64,000 nucleotides of DNA from Pelomonas sp. V22 (GCF_030014915.1 NZ_JAGIXS010000007.1:124001-188000); one strand, 5' to 3'; positions 45,783-55,326 are shown, numbered from the stretch's first letter. Translations and numbers: made by a program. The notes: generated by a model not told the origin, from the sequence alone.

Positions 45783-46589
45783 ATGAGCAATATTCTTTTG
45801 AACGTCAACGGCATCGAAGTCATCTACAACCATGTGATCCTGGTGCTCAAGGGCGTGTCGCTGCAAGTGCCCGAGGGCGGCATCGTCGCGCTGCTGGGCG
45901 GCAATGGCGCGGGCAAGACGACGACCTTGCGGGCCGTGTCCAACCTGCTGGCCGGCGAGCGCGGCGAGGTGACCAAGGGCAGCATCGAGCTGCGTGGCGA
46001 GCGCATCGAGAAGCTTTCCACCGCCGAGATGGTCAATCGCGGCGTGATCCAGGTGATGGAAGGCCGGCATTGCTTCGCCCACCTCAGCATCGAAGAGAAC
46101 CTGATGACCGGCGCCTACACCCGCACCGACGGCAAGGCGGCGGTCAACGCGACCCTGGAGAAGGTCTACAACTACTTCCCTCGGCTCAAGACCCGCCGCA
46201 CCAGCCAGGCGGCCTACACCTCGGGCGGCGAGCAGCAGATGTGCGCCATCGGCCGCGCGCTGATGGCCAACCCAAAGATGGTGCTGCTCGACGAGCCCTC
46301 GATGGGCCTGGCGCCGCAGATCGTCGAAGAGGTGTTCGAGATCGTGAAGGACCTGAACAGCAAGGAGGGCACGACCTTTCTGCTGGCCGAGCAGAACACC
46401 AACATGGCGCTGCGCTATGCCGACTATGGCTACATCCTCGAAAGCGGCCGCGTGGTGATGGACGGCGAGGCCAAGGCCTTGCGAGAGAACGAGGACGTCA
46501 AGGAGTTCTACCTCGGCGTCGGCGGCGGCGACCGCAAGAGCTTCAAGGACGTCAAAAGCTACAAGCGCCGCAAGCGCTGGCTTGCTTAG
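45783..46589 (+). CDS. Liv-type ABC transporter ATP-binding protein (LivF-like)
   Basis: Second importer ATPase, 268 residues. Walker A is GGNGAGKTT (39-47), the signature is TSGGEQQM, and Walker B is MVLLDEP followed by SMGLAP, a LivF hallmark. The C-terminus is longer and more basic than usual (DVKSYKRRKRW). It is preceded by tandem hairpins and followed by a hairpin cluster. Confidence 0.94.
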   Translation: MSNILLNVNGIEVIYNHVILVLKGVSLQVPEGGIVALLGGNGAGKTTTLRAVSNLLAGERGEVTKGSIELRGERIEKLSTAEMVNRGVIQVMEGRHCFAHLSIEENLMTGAYTRTDGKAAVNATLEKVYNYFPRLKTRRTSQAAYTSGGEQQMCAIGRALMANPKMVLLDEPSMGLAPQIVEEVFEIVKDLNSKEGTTFLLAEQNTNMALRYADYGYILESGRVVMDGEAKALRENEDVKEFYLGVGGGDRKSFKDVKSYKRRKRWLA

Positions 46590-46600
46590 CCCACCCCCTA

Positions 46601-46653
46601 CCGGCTTCGCCGGCCCCCTCAAGGGGGCGCAGCCGACGGCCCGGCAAAGCCGG
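46601..46653. repeat. Cluster of three GC-rich hairpins (REP-like)
   Basis: CCGGC-TTC-GCCGG (46601-46613), CCCCC-TCAA-GGGGG (46614-46627) and CCGGC-AAA-GCCGG (46641-46653). Such palindromic clusters are common between genes in Burkholderiales. It lies inside the operon, after the LivF-like gene, and may stabilise or trim the message. Compare 23842-23902. Confidence 0.5.
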
Positions 46654-46689
46654 ATCCGCGGCAGCCGCTTGATCAGGACACGACATGCC

Positions 46690-46992
46690 ATGAGTAACGA
46701 TGAAGACTGGATCCCTGCTCTTCCGCACTTCAAACCGGACGAGGCATTGCAGCGGCTGAAGCGCGATCTGCGCGAGCTCGGGCTGGCCGAGCGGGAAGGG
46801 CGCTTCGAGCGCAAAGGCATGGTGATGGCCCGGGCGGCCATCGATGGCGCACAGCTGCGCGTCGCCCTGGTCAAGCGGCCTTCGCGCACACCGGAGTGGA
46901 ATGAAAAGCTGCTGAAGGACAGCGCCCAGTTGCGCGACTTCGTGGCCTCGGTGAAGAAAAGCCTGGCGGGGTGGGGCGATGAGCACGACTGA
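46690..46992 (+). CDS. Small protein of unknown function in the CoA-ligase/ABC operon
   Basis: A 100-residue soluble protein (MSNDEDWIPALPHFKPDEALQ), mostly helical and charged, with no motif I recognise. Its stop lies 14 bases inside the PaaK-like gene, so it is translationally coupled to it. A role with the CoA ligase is inferred from position only. Confidence 0.7.
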   Translation: MSNDEDWIPALPHFKPDEALQRLKRDLRELGLAEREGRFERKGMVMARAAIDGAQLRVALVKRPSRTPEWNEKLLKDSAQLRDFVASVKKSLAGWGDEHD

Positions 46993-48220
46993 GTTCTACG
47001 ACGCCTTGGAAGCCCGCGACCCGGCCTTGCGCGAGCAGGCGCTGATGCAGGCGCTGGAGCGCCAGGTGCGCCATGCCCGCAGCCGCACGCGTGCCTATGC
47101 CGAGCTGCTCGCCGACGCGCCCGAGCGTGTCGACAGCCGTGCGCTGTTGGCCCGCCTGCCGGTCACGCGCAAGCACGAACTGCTGGCGCGCCAGCAGGCC
47201 GGGCGCACGGAGGACGCCTTCGGTGGCTTCGCCGCCATCGCCTGGGGCGCGGCACGCCGCGTGTTCCAGTCGCCCGGCACGCTCTACGAGCCGGAAGGTG
47301 CGCGCCCCGACTACTGGCGCGTGGCCCGTGCCCTGCATGCCGCCGGCTTCCGGGCCGGCGAGCTGCTGCACAACAGCTTCTCCTACCACCTGACGCCGGC
47401 TGGCTCGCTGATGGAAACCGGCGCCCACGCGATCGGCTGCACCGTTTTCCCCGGCGGCATTGGCAACACCGAGCTGCAGCTGCAGGCGATCAGCGAGCTG
47501 CGGCCGACGGGCTATGTGGGCACGCCCAGCTTCTTGAAGATCCTGCTGGACAAGAGCGAGGGTCAGGTCTTGCCCATCAAGAGGGCCCTGCTCAGCGGCG
47601 AGGCCTTCCCGCCCAGCCTGCGCGACTGGATGCTCGAACGCGGCGTGACCGGCTACCAGTGCTATGCCACGGCCGATATCGGCCTGATCGCCTACGAGAC
47701 GGAGGCCCGTGAAGGCCTGGTGATCGACGAGGGCGTGATCGTCGAGATCGTGCGGCCGGGCACCGGCGACCCCGTGCCCGAGGGCGAGGTGGGCGAGCTG
47801 GTCGTCACTACTTTGAATCCCGACTACCCCTTGATCCGTTTTGGCACCGGCGACCTCTCGGCCGTGCTCCCCGGCGCCTGCCCCACGGGCCGCACCAACC
47901 AGCGCATCAAGGGCTGGATGGGCCGGGCCGACCAGAGCGCCAAGGTGCGCGGCATGTTCGTCCATGCGAGCCAGGTCGGCGAGATCGCCAAGCGCCTGCC
48001 CGAGCTGGGCCGCTTGCGCCTGGTGGTGGAGGGCGAGATGGCCAGCGACCGGCTCACGCTGAAAGCCGAGCTGGCCGGTGCAGCGCCCGAGGGTTTGCAG
48101 TCGCGCGTGGCGGAGGCGGTGCGCGACATTACCAAGCTGCGGGCCGAGGTTGACTTCATTCAGCCCGGCAGCCTGCCCAACGACGGGCGGGTGATCGAGG
48201 ATCTGCGCAAGTTCGACTGA
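46979..48220 (+). CDS. PaaK-like (phenylacetate-CoA ligase family) AMP-binding protein
   Basis: A 413-residue ANL-superfamily protein of the PaaK type. It has the family's short N-terminus, the segment NSFSYHLTPAGSLMETGAHAIGCTVFPGG, CYATADIGLIAYE in the motif-5 position, and a C-terminal ACT-like lid (MGRADQSAKVRGMFVHASQ). It ends the operon begun by the long-chain-type acyl-CoA ligase. Two distinct CoA ligases with one importer suggest uptake and activation of an aromatic or fatty acid; which one is not evident. Confidence 0.88.
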   Translation: MSTTEFYDALEARDPALREQALMQALERQVRHARSRTRAYAELLADAPERVDSRALLARLPVTRKHELLARQQAGRTEDAFGGFAAIAWGAARRVFQSPGTLYEPEGARPDYWRVARALHAAGFRAGELLHNSFSYHLTPAGSLMETGAHAIGCTVFPGGIGNTELQLQAISELRPTGYVGTPSFLKILLDKSEGQVLPIKRALLSGEAFPPSLRDWMLERGVTGYQCYATADIGLIAYETEAREGLVIDEGVIVEIVRPGTGDPVPEGEVGELVVTTLNPDYPLIRFGTGDLSAVLPGACPTGRTNQRIKGWMGRADQSAKVRGMFVHASQVGEIAKRLPELGRLRLVVEGEMASDRLTLKAELAGAAPEGLQSRVAEAVRDITKLRAEVDFIQPGSLPNDGRVIEDLRKFD

Positions 48221-48248
48221 GCGAGCGCCGCGCTGCGGCGCTCGCCGT

Positions 48249-48974
48249 TCACTTCGACTCGAGGTCGATGGTCTTGGCCGGCTGGCCCTTGTCGTCGAAC
48301 ATCTGGATGCTGGGCTTGCCCTCGGGGGTGACCATCAACAGCATGCGCGGCTGGCCCTTGGCGTCGCTGAGCATCAGGGCCGAGGACTTGCCGGCGGTGG
48401 TGCCAAGGCGCACGCGGTTAGCGGCGAGCAGGCCCTTGTCGCGCATTTCCTGGATGGCGGCCTTGCGGGCCTCCGGTTCCATCTTGCGGATCTCGGCCAT
48501 GCGCTCGCTGCGCTGCTTGACGTCCATCTGCAGGCCGTCGGCCTCATCGTTGATGACCAGCGTGCTGGTGGCCGTGCCACCCTGCTCGGCATGCAGCAGC
48601 TGGATCACCTGGTCCTGGCGGAAACGGTCGAAGGTCAGGCTCAATCCCGCGTTGACCTTGCCATCAGGGCCGACGACGCCCTTCTGGATGAAGCCGCCGT
48701 TCTCGGTGCCTTCGTCGTTGATGAACAGCATGCCGGCCTTGTCGGCCCGATCCGGGCGCGCGCCTTCCTTGCCCTGCTGGAAGTCGCCGGGATACTGAGC
48801 CTTGTTCGAGATCACCATGCGCAGCGTGCCATCCGGCTCGCGCACATTGATGCGGCCCACGTCGATCTCCTCAAACTTGGCCGGTGGCGCCTTGGCGCCA
48901 GTCAGCAGGGTGATGGCGATGATGGCTGTGGCGCTGGCGGCGGCGCCGCTCAGGAAGGTGGTGGTCTTGCTCAT
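48249..48974 (-). CDS. Membrane-anchored protein of unknown function
   Basis: A 241-residue protein with an N-terminal hydrophobic stretch (FLSGAAASATAIIAITLLTG, residues 8-27) that could anchor or export it. The rest holds beta-hairpin-like repeats: INVREPDGTLRMVISN, VRLGTTAGKSSALMLSDAKGQPRMLLMVTPEGKPSIQMFDDKG. The pattern suggests a small repeated beta fold. No catalytic motif is visible and I do not recognise the family. Confidence 0.75.
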   Translation of the reverse strand: MSKTTTFLSGAAASATAIIAITLLTGAKAPPAKFEEIDVGRINVREPDGTLRMVISNKAQYPGDFQQGKEGARPDRADKAGMLFINDEGTENGGFIQKGVVGPDGKVNAGLSLTFDRFRQDQVIQLLHAEQGGTATSTLVINDEADGLQMDVKQRSERMAEIRKMEPEARKAAIQEMRDKGLLAANRVRLGTTAGKSSALMLSDAKGQPRMLLMVTPEGKPSIQMFDDKGQPAKTIDLESK

Positions 48975-49218
48975 GGGTTTATCTCCTCCGGGTTCGGTTT
49001 GTTGATGAAGAAGGTTGCTTCAACGCGGCGCATTGTGCCGAGTGCCAACGCGTGAGTGGAGCGGTCGTTGACGGGCTGCAAATCGGCCCGACAGAACGCA
49101 GGAGTCAGGTCATGCGCCGGCGTTTGCCGGTGCAGCATGGCAAGTCGGATCTTTGGCTTGGCTGAAGCTTGGCCTCGAAGAATCGCGGTCCTGTGTTCAA
49201 CCGACCAAGCCCCGCACC

Positions 49219-50106
49219 ATGGCCACGATCCTTGCCCTGGCCCGCCGCCTGCTGATGCTCGCCGGCCTGCTGTCCCTCGCCGCCTGCCAGACGGTGAACC
49301 TGCCCGACCGAGAATTCATCAAGCCGGACCGGGTGACCGGCTTCCAGGCCAAGGCGCCGCTCGATGAGCAGCAACTGGCCAGCCTGCTGCCGCAGGCCCG
49401 CGTCACGCCGCTGCAATTGAAGACCGAAGGCACCGAGCTGAACGGCGTCCTGCTGGAGCGCCCCGATGCCGTGGCCACGGTGCTGTTCTACGGTGGCAAC
49501 CTCTTCCACCTCGACGACGCCGGCGCCCCGGTCGTGAAGGCGCTGGCGGCCTGCCCGGTCAACATCGCCATGTTCGACTACCGCGGCTATGGCCGCAGCC
49601 CGGGCCAGCCGACGCCGGAGCTGATGGCGGCCGATGCGCTGCGCATCTACGACCATGTGCGGCAGTTGCAGCAGCCGGGCGGCAAGCTGGTGGTCCATGG
49701 CTACTCACTCGGCAGCTTCATGGCCGGGCAGGTGGCCAGCCAGCGCCCGCTCGACGGCCTGGTACTGGCCGCCGCCGCGCCCAGCCCGCGGGCCATGGCC
49801 GAGTACGCCGTGGGGCAGCGAGCCGGCCTGCTGGCGCCGCTGATCCGGCTGCAGCTCAGCGAGGGCATGGCCCGCATCGACAACCGCCAGGCGCTCGGTC
49901 GCTACCAGGGCCCGCTGCTGATGCTGGCCGGCAGCCGGGACCAGACCTCACCGGCAGAGCTGGGCCGCCAGCTGTTCGAGGCCGTGCCCAGCGCGCGCAA
50001 GGACTTCCTGCTGCTGCCCGAGGCCACGCACGACACCATGCTGCCGCGCAAGGAGGCCATGGAGCGCTATTGCGAGTTCGTTCGCAGCGTGGCGAGCAGC
50101 CGCTGA
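49219..50106 (+). CDS. Alpha/beta-hydrolase lipoprotein
   Basis: A 295-residue hydrolase with a lipoprotein signal (lipobox LSLAAC, Cys23). The nucleophile elbow is HGYSLGS with Ser163, the acid residue is probably in LAGSRDQTS (near 238), and the histidine is in PEATHDTML (near 273). The triad therefore appears complete. The fold resembles the BAAT/YfhR-like esterase group. Substrate unknown. The ATG at 49219 begins the signal sequence; the frame extends to 49153 but that part lacks signal character. Confidence 0.88.
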   Translation: MATILALARRLLMLAGLLSLAACQTVNLPDREFIKPDRVTGFQAKAPLDEQQLASLLPQARVTPLQLKTEGTELNGVLLERPDAVATVLFYGGNLFHLDDAGAPVVKALAACPVNIAMFDYRGYGRSPGQPTPELMAADALRIYDHVRQLQQPGGKLVVHGYSLGSFMAGQVASQRPLDGLVLAAAAPSPRAMAEYAVGQRAGLLAPLIRLQLSEGMARIDNRQALGRYQGPLLMLAGSRDQTSPAELGRQLFEAVPSARKDFLLLPEATHDTMLPRKEAMERYCEFVRSVASSR

Positions 50107-50112
50107 GCTTGT

Positions 50113-51492
50113 TCAGCCCGGCAGGAGAACCCTGAACGCGCAGCCGCGCTGCCCCGACAGATCGGCACGCGGGCTCTCCAGGCTCAGCCGCGCACCGAGG
50201 CGCAGGCAGGCCTGCTGGACGATGGACAGGCCCAGGCCGGAGCCGCTGACCGGTCCGCCTTGCTGGCGGCCGCGATGGAAGCGCGTGAAGAGCAGGGACT
50301 GGTCCTCGGGTGCGATGCCGGGGCCGTCGTCCTGCACGACCAGCTCCACGCCACCCTCGACCGCCTGCAACTGCAGCTCCAGCTTCGCGCCGCGGCCCGC
50401 ATAGCGCAGCGCGTTCTCGACCAGGTTGCCGACGATGGAGGCGAGGGCCTGCGGCTCGCTCTGCCACCACAGTTGATCGGGCGCCTCGAGGCTCAGCTCG
50501 ATGCCGGCTTCGTCCGCCCCGGCCATGTGCAGCAGCAACTGTTCGCGCAGCCACTCGGCCAGATCGAGCCGCTGTAGGGCCGGCGCGGTCGCGGCTTCCA
50601 TGCGGGCTAGGGCGAGCAGCTGCTGGACCAGGTGGGAGGCGCGGTCCACCGCCGCATCGAGCTGGCGGCCGGCTTGCTCGCGTTCGGCCTCCGAGCTTGC
50701 ACGCTTCAGCACATGGGCCTGCGTACCAATCAGGGCCATCGGCGTGCGCAGCTCGTGGGCGGCGTCTTCGACGAAAGCGCGCTCGCGCTCCAGGTGGCCG
50801 CGCAGCCGGGCGAACAGGCCTTGCAGCGAGCTCAGCAAGGGCTGCAGTTCGCGGTAGCGCAGGTCGAGCTTCAGCGGGCTCAGGTCATCGGGGCTGCGCT
50901 GACCCAGCACGCGGCTCAGCCGGTTCAAGGGCGAGAGGCCGCGCGAGACGGCGAGCCACAGCGGCAAGAGGATCAGCGGAAAGCTGAGCAGCAAGAGCGG
51001 TAGCAGCGCCTGGTGGATGCCGGCGAAGACCTCGCCGTCGCCCATGGGCAGGCTGATGCGGCGCAGCTCCCAGCGGGCATTGCTGCGGGCCTGGTTGATG
51101 CAGGGCTGGCCGCGCAGTTCGCAAGTACCGTCCGGGCTCCAGCGCAGTTCCAGGCCTTGCAACTGGTCGGCGATGTAGACCGGCTCGTCGCCGGGGCGCT
51201 GCAGATCGCGCAGGATGAAGCCGGCGCGCGTGGACTGGCCCGCGTCGCGCAGCTCCTGGCGCGAGAGCTCGTCGACCGTGCGCGCGCGCAATGCAGCTTC
51301 GGCGCCCGTCTGCTCGGGCTTCAGGAGGGCCAGCACCTGGGTCACCGTGCGCTGCACCTGCGCCTCGCGCCCTTGGGTCAGGCGCTGCCAGTAGAGCAGT
51401 AGCAGGGCGATCCAGACCAGCACGAAGGCCAGCAGCAGCGAGGCGATCAGGCGCCGGGCCAGGCTGGGCCCGAACAGGCGTTGCCACAACAT
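50113..51492 (-). CDS. Sensor histidine kinase of an OmpR-type two-component system (QseC/TctE-like)
   Basis: A 459-residue inner-membrane kinase. TM1 is at about 15-34, a periplasmic domain at 35-160 has two cysteines (TCELRGQPC), and TM2 is at 163-182. HAMP follows, then the H-box DAAHELRTP with His246, N-box NLVENALRY, G1 DDGPGI and G2 GSGLGLSIV. It overlaps its response-regulator gene by one base. The inducing signal is unknown. Confidence 0.93.
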   Translation of the reverse strand: MLWQRLFGPSLARRLIASLLLAFVLVWIALLLLYWQRLTQGREAQVQRTVTQVLALLKPEQTGAEAALRARTVDELSRQELRDAGQSTRAGFILRDLQRPGDEPVYIADQLQGLELRWSPDGTCELRGQPCINQARSNARWELRRISLPMGDGEVFAGIHQALLPLLLLSFPLILLPLWLAVSRGLSPLNRLSRVLGQRSPDDLSPLKLDLRYRELQPLLSSLQGLFARLRGHLERERAFVEDAAHELRTPMALIGTQAHVLKRASSEAEREQAGRQLDAAVDRASHLVQQLLALARMEAATAPALQRLDLAEWLREQLLLHMAGADEAGIELSLEAPDQLWWQSEPQALASIVGNLVENALRYAGRGAKLELQLQAVEGGVELVVQDDGPGIAPEDQSLLFTRFHRGRQQGGPVSGSGLGLSIVQQACLRLGARLSLESPRADLSGQRGCAFRVLLPG

Positions 51493-52151
51493 CAGGGCTT
51501 CTCCAGCCGATAGCCCACGCCGCGCAGCGTGCGGATGCGCTCGGCGCCAATCTTCTTGCGCAGGTTGGAGACATGGACCTCCAGCACGCTGAAGTCCAGT
51601 GCTTCGCCGAGTGGCTCCAGGCGCTGGGCGAGGGCGCCTTTGGCCACGGCGCGGCCGGGTTCGCGGGCCAGCTCCACGAGGATGCTGAACTCGCGCGGCG
51701 ACAGCTCAATCGGCTGACCGGCCAACTGCACCGTGCGCGCGGCGGGATGGATCTCCAGCTCACCGATGCGCCAGCTGCTGCTCGCCTGCTGCGCATAGCG
51801 GCGCTGCACGGCCCGCATGCGCGACAGCAGCTCGGGCATGGCGATGGGCTTGACCAGGTAGTCGTCCGCGCCGCCATCGAGGCCGCGCACCCGCTCGTCC
51901 AGGCCGGAGCGCGAGGTGATCAGAAGCACAGGCGTCTGCGCGCCGCCCTGGCGCCAGCGATGCAAGAGCTCGAAGCCGCTGCCATCGGGCAAGCCGAGGT
52001 CCAGCAGCACACAGGCATAGTCGGCCAGTTCGCCGGCTTGCGGCGCATCGCTGGCAAGGCGCCGCCACTCGCTCGTGAAGCCCTCGCTGCGCAGCGCCTG
52101 CTGCAGCGCGCGGCCGAGGTCCAGGTCGTCTTCGATGATCAGCACATGCAT
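51492..52151 (-). CDS. OmpR/PhoB-family response regulator
   Basis: A 219-residue regulator with a receiver domain (acidic pocket EDD at 7-9, phospho-acceptor Asp51, Lys101 in VKP) and a C-terminal winged HTH (about 125-219, LEVHVSNLRKKIG, GVGYRLE). Cognate partner of the kinase it overlaps. The ATG at 52149-52151 starts exactly at the first receiver strand. The target genes are not evident from the window. Confidence 0.95.
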   Translation of the reverse strand: MHVLIIEDDLDLGRALQQALRSEGFTSEWRRLASDAPQAGELADYACVLLDLGLPDGSGFELLHRWRQGGAQTPVLLITSRSGLDERVRGLDGGADDYLVKPIAMPELLSRMRAVQRRYAQQASSSWRIGELEIHPAARTVQLAGQPIELSPREFSILVELAREPGRAVAKGALAQRLEPLGEALDFSVLEVHVSNLRKKIGAERIRTLRGVGYRLEKP

Positions 52152-52186
52152 GGCGGCGGATTGTGCCGCCAGCCAAGACGGGGCTG

Positions 52187-52627
52187 TCAGCGCAGTTGCA
52201 GCGGTATGGTCACCGGCCCATCGTTGACGAGGCTTACCTGCATGTCGGCACCGAACTCGCCGCATTGCACGTCCGGGTGCTGGCGGCCCGCGTAGGCCAG
52301 CGCGTGCTCGTACAGGTGTCGGCCCAGCTCGGGCCGCGCGGCGCCGGTGAAGCTCGGCCGATTGCCGCTGCTGGCATCAGCTGCCAGCGTGAACTGCGAA
52401 ACGATCAGCAAGCCGCCGGCGATGTCTTGCACGCTGCGGTTCATCTTGCCGGCTTCGTCGCTGAAGATGCGGAGCTTCAAGACCTTGTCGATCATCCTCT
52501 CAGCCAGGGCCTCGGTGTCGGTGGGCTCGGCGCAGAGCAGGAGCAAGAGGCCGGGGCCGATGCTGCCGATGGTGGCGCCGGCCACGTCGACACGGGCTTC
52601 GCGCACGCGTTGAATCAAGGCGATCAA
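52187..52627 (-). CDS. dtd: D-aminoacyl-tRNA deacylase Dtd
   Basis: Cytoplasmic editing enzyme that frees tRNA from D-amino acids and glycine mischarging. The 146-residue length and motifs are standard: [13 protein letters not shown] at the start, SQFTLAAD and the cross-subunit NDGPVTI (Gly-cisPro). Its start overlaps the stop of the CDF exporter gene by four bases. Confidence 0.96.
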   Translation of the reverse strand: MIALIQRVREARVDVAGATIGSIGPGLLLLLCAEPTDTEALAERMIDKVLKLRIFSDEAGKMNRSVQDIAGGLLIVSQFTLAADASSGNRPSFTGAARPELGRHLYEHALAYAGRQHPDVQCGEFGADMQVSLVNDGPVTIPLQLR

Positions 52628-53514
52628 ATCAAATCCTTGGGGTCATCAAAGTGGGCTTCCACGTCCATCGGCAGCAGCTGGATGGTGGCGCGCAGACCCG
52701 GCACGGCACTCATCAAGGCCTGCTCCACCGAGGCCCGCACGGCGGCGGCGCGGCCCAGCGACCAGTCGCTCGGCATGTGCATGTGCAGGTCCACGAAGCA
52801 GCGCTGGCCGGCGCTGCGGCTGACCAGGTGGTCGAAGCGCACCGTGTGGTGACGAAATCCCTCCAGCACCTCATCGACGCGGGCCAGCGATTCGGCATCC
52901 ATCGCCTCGTCCATCAGGCCCTGCGAGCTGCGCCAGACCAGGGCACCGCCCTCGTACAGGATGTTCAGTGCCACCAGCACGGCCAGCAGCGGGTCCAGCC
53001 ACAGCCAGCTGGTGAACATCACGCCGACCAGGCCCACGACCACGCCGGCCGAGGTCCAGACGTCGGTGATCAGGTGGCGGGCATCGGCCTCCAGCGCCAT
53101 CGAGCGGTGCTCGCGTGCCTTGCGCAGCATGGCCCAGGCCAGGGCGCCATTGAGCGCCGAGCTGACGATGGCGAGCAGCAGGCCGAGGCCGAGGCTCTCC
53201 ACCGGCTGCGGGTCAAAGAAGCGGTGGCCGGCCGCCCACAGGATGCCGAGGCCGGCCGCGATGATCAGCACGCCTTCGAAGCCGCTGGAGAAGAACTCGG
53301 CCTTGTGGTGGCCGAAGGGGTGGTCTTCGTCCGGCGGACGCGCGGCCACCGTGACCATGGCCAGGGCGAACATGGCACCGGCCAGGTTGACCAGGGACTC
53401 CAGGGCGTCGGCCGCCAGGCTGACCGAGCCGGTCCACCACCAGGCTGCCGTCTTGAGCACGATGGTGAGCAGGGCGACGGCGACGGAGAGCTTCAGATAG
53501 GCGCTGACTTGCAT
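52624..53514 (-). CDS. Cation diffusion facilitator metal exporter (FieF-like)
   Basis: A 296-residue inner-membrane proton-coupled exporter of divalent metals, with six predicted helices and a C-terminal cytoplasmic domain ([13 protein letters not shown]). The helix-5 ligands HxxxD are present (His147, Asp151). The helix-2 site reads E39-S-L-V-N43 rather than the D-x-x-x-D of FieF, so metal preference may differ. It has the usual [10 protein letters not shown] loop. Coupled to dtd by an ATGA overlap and divergent from argB with 64 bases between them. Confidence 0.92.
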   Translation of the reverse strand: MQVSAYLKLSVAVALLTIVLKTAAWWWTGSVSLAADALESLVNLAGAMFALAMVTVAARPPDEDHPFGHHKAEFFSSGFEGVLIIAAGLGILWAAGHRFFDPQPVESLGLGLLLAIVSSALNGALAWAMLRKAREHRSMALEADARHLITDVWTSAGVVVGLVGVMFTSWLWLDPLLAVLVALNILYEGGALVWRSSQGLMDEAMDAESLARVDEVLEGFRHHTVRFDHLVSRSAGQRCFVDLHMHMPSDWSLGRAAAVRASVEQALMSAVPGLRATIQLLPMDVEAHFDDPKDLI

Positions 53515-53578
53515 GGCGGCGATTGTCACCGGGCGCCGCCTACAATCTTTGGCAATCTCCTGCTTGAGTGCTGTAGCC

Positions 53579-54493
53579 ATGAAGAACGTGCCCGATCCCC
53601 ACGCCACCGACGTCTCCCACATCGCACCGCGCGACAAGGCTGAGATCCTGTCCCAGGCCCTGCCCTACATCCGCAAGTTCCATGGCAAGACCATCGTCAT
53701 CAAGTACGGCGGCAATGCGATGACCGACCCGGCCCTGCAGCAGGACTTCGCCGAGGACGTGGTGCTTTTGAAGCTGGTGGGCCTGAACCCTGTGGTGGTG
53801 CATGGCGGCGGCCCGCAGATCGAGGGCCTGCTCAGCAAGCTGGGCAAGAAGGGCGAGTTCATCCAGGGCATGCGCGTCACCGACGCCGAGACCATGGACG
53901 TGGTCGAGTGGGTGCTGGCCGGCGAGGTGCAGCAGGACGTGGTGGGCCTCATCAATGCGGCCGGCGGCAAGGCCGTGGGGCTGACGGGGCGCGACGGCGG
54001 CATGATCCGCGCCAAGAAGCTGAAGATCATCGACAAGGACGACCCGACCAAGGAGCACGACGTGGGCCAGGTCGGCGACATCGTCTCCATTGACCCCAGC
54101 GTGGTGAAGGCCCTGCAGGACGACCAGTTCATCCCGGTCGTGAGCCCCATCGGTTTCGGCGAGAACAACGAGAGCTACAACATCAACGCCGACGTGGTGG
54201 CCGCCAAGCTGGCCACCGTGCTGCAGGCCGAGAAGCTCTTGATGCTGACCAATATCCGCGGCGTGCTGGACAAGGAAGGCCAGCTGCTGACCGAGCTGAC
54301 GCCGCGCCGCATCGACGAGCTGGTGGCGGACGGCACGATCAGCGGCGGCATGATCCCCAAGATCGCCGGTGCCATCGACGCGGCCAAGAGCGGCGTCAAT
54401 GCCGTCCACATCATCGACGGCCGCGTGCCGCATGCGATGCTGCTCGAGATCCTCTCGGACCAGGCGTACGGGACGATGATCAAGTCGCACTGA
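53579..54493 (+). CDS. argB: Acetylglutamate kinase ArgB
   Basis: Second enzyme of arginine synthesis, phosphorylating N-acetylglutamate. The 304-residue protein shows KYGGNAM (near 42), HGGGPQI (near 77), the NAG-binding [14 protein letters not shown] and a C-terminal GGMIPKI...[16 protein letters not shown]. An N-terminal extension of about 30 residues precedes the fold. TACAAT at 53541 may be its -10 box. The gene is complete. Confidence 0.96.
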   Translation: MKNVPDPHATDVSHIAPRDKAEILSQALPYIRKFHGKTIVIKYGGNAMTDPALQQDFAEDVVLLKLVGLNPVVVHGGGPQIEGLLSKLGKKGEFIQGMRVTDAETMDVVEWVLAGEVQQDVVGLINAAGGKAVGLTGRDGGMIRAKKLKIIDKDDPTKEHDVGQVGDIVSIDPSVVKALQDDQFIPVVSPIGFGENNESYNINADVVAAKLATVLQAEKLLMLTNIRGVLDKEGQLLTELTPRRIDELVADGTISGGMIPKIAGAIDAAKSGVNAVHIIDGRVPHAMLLEILSDQAYGTMIKSH

Positions 54494-54613
54494 GGTCGCC
54501 CCCGATTTACCCTCACTTCAAACTTGGGGGGAGCCCCCCTGGCTCCGGGTGGACTCGCATTGTTTCCATCGCCTCGCCCCCGAGAATCGCCGTTTCCCTG
54601 AAACGATTGCCTC

Positions 54614-55285
54614 ATGTCCCGTTTTTCGCTGTTGATTGTTGAAGACCAGGTCCGGTTCCGCGATGCATTCACCCATGCGCTGGCTGGCAGCGAAGACATC
54701 CAGTTGCTGGGCATCGCCCAGGACCTGCCGAGCGGCCGCCAGCTCTTTGACCTGCACCGGCCCGATGTGCTGCTGGTCGACCTGGACCTGCCCGGCGGCA
54801 GTGGTATCGAACTGATACGCCATGCGGCCGCCACCCACCCGGATTGCGACGTGATGGTGATCTCGGTCTTCGGCGACGAGCAGCATGTGCTGTCCAGCAT
54901 CGAGGCCGGCGCCACCGGCTATCTGCTGAAAGACGCCCTGGCCCTGGAGCTGCCCACCCAGCTGCGCTCGCTGCGCGCCGGCGGCAGCCCGATCAGCCCG
55001 GTGATCGCCCGTCGCCTCTTGATGCGCCTGGCGCCTTCGGCACCGCACCTGACCAGCGCAGCGTTGCCTCAGGGTGATGAAGCGGCGGTGGCGCTGTCGG
55101 AGCAGGAGTCGCGCGTGCTGCACCTGGCGGCCAAGGGTTTCACCTTCGACGAGATCGCCCAGTTCATGCAGGTCTCGCCACACACGGTGATGACCTATGT
55201 GAAACGCACCTACCGCAAGCTGCAGGTGCGCAGCAAGGTTGAGGCGATCTACGAGGCGCGGCGCCTCGGCTGGCTGCGCGATTGA
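54614..55285 (+). CDS. Orphan NarL/LuxR-type response regulator
   Basis: A 223-residue regulator. The receiver domain is intact (acidic pair Glu10-Asp11, phospho-acceptor Asp56 in LLVDLDLP, Lys106 in LLKDAL). The LuxR-type HTH is at about 155-215 (FTFDEIAQFMQVSPHTVMTYVKRTYRKL). No kinase gene is adjacent. It sits between argB and slmA, all on the plus strand. A GC-rich hairpin near 54530-54546 separates it from argB. Confidence 0.92.
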   Translation: MSRFSLLIVEDQVRFRDAFTHALAGSEDIQLLGIAQDLPSGRQLFDLHRPDVLLVDLDLPGGSGIELIRHAAATHPDCDVMVISVFGDEQHVLSSIEAGATGYLLKDALALELPTQLRSLRAGGSPISPVIARRLLMRLAPSAPHLTSAALPQGDEAAVALSEQESRVLHLAAKGFTFDEIAQFMQVSPHTVMTYVKRTYRKLQVRSKVEAIYEARRLGWLRD

Positions 55286-55326
55286 AGCCCGGGCGGAACC
55301 TGGCCTGAGGCGTCATCCGGCTGTGC

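Noticed and set aside
53560-53580. Possible sigma-54 promoter before argB
   Set aside because: The GG and GC elements are nine bases apart instead of ten, and argB has a sigma-70-like TACAAT.
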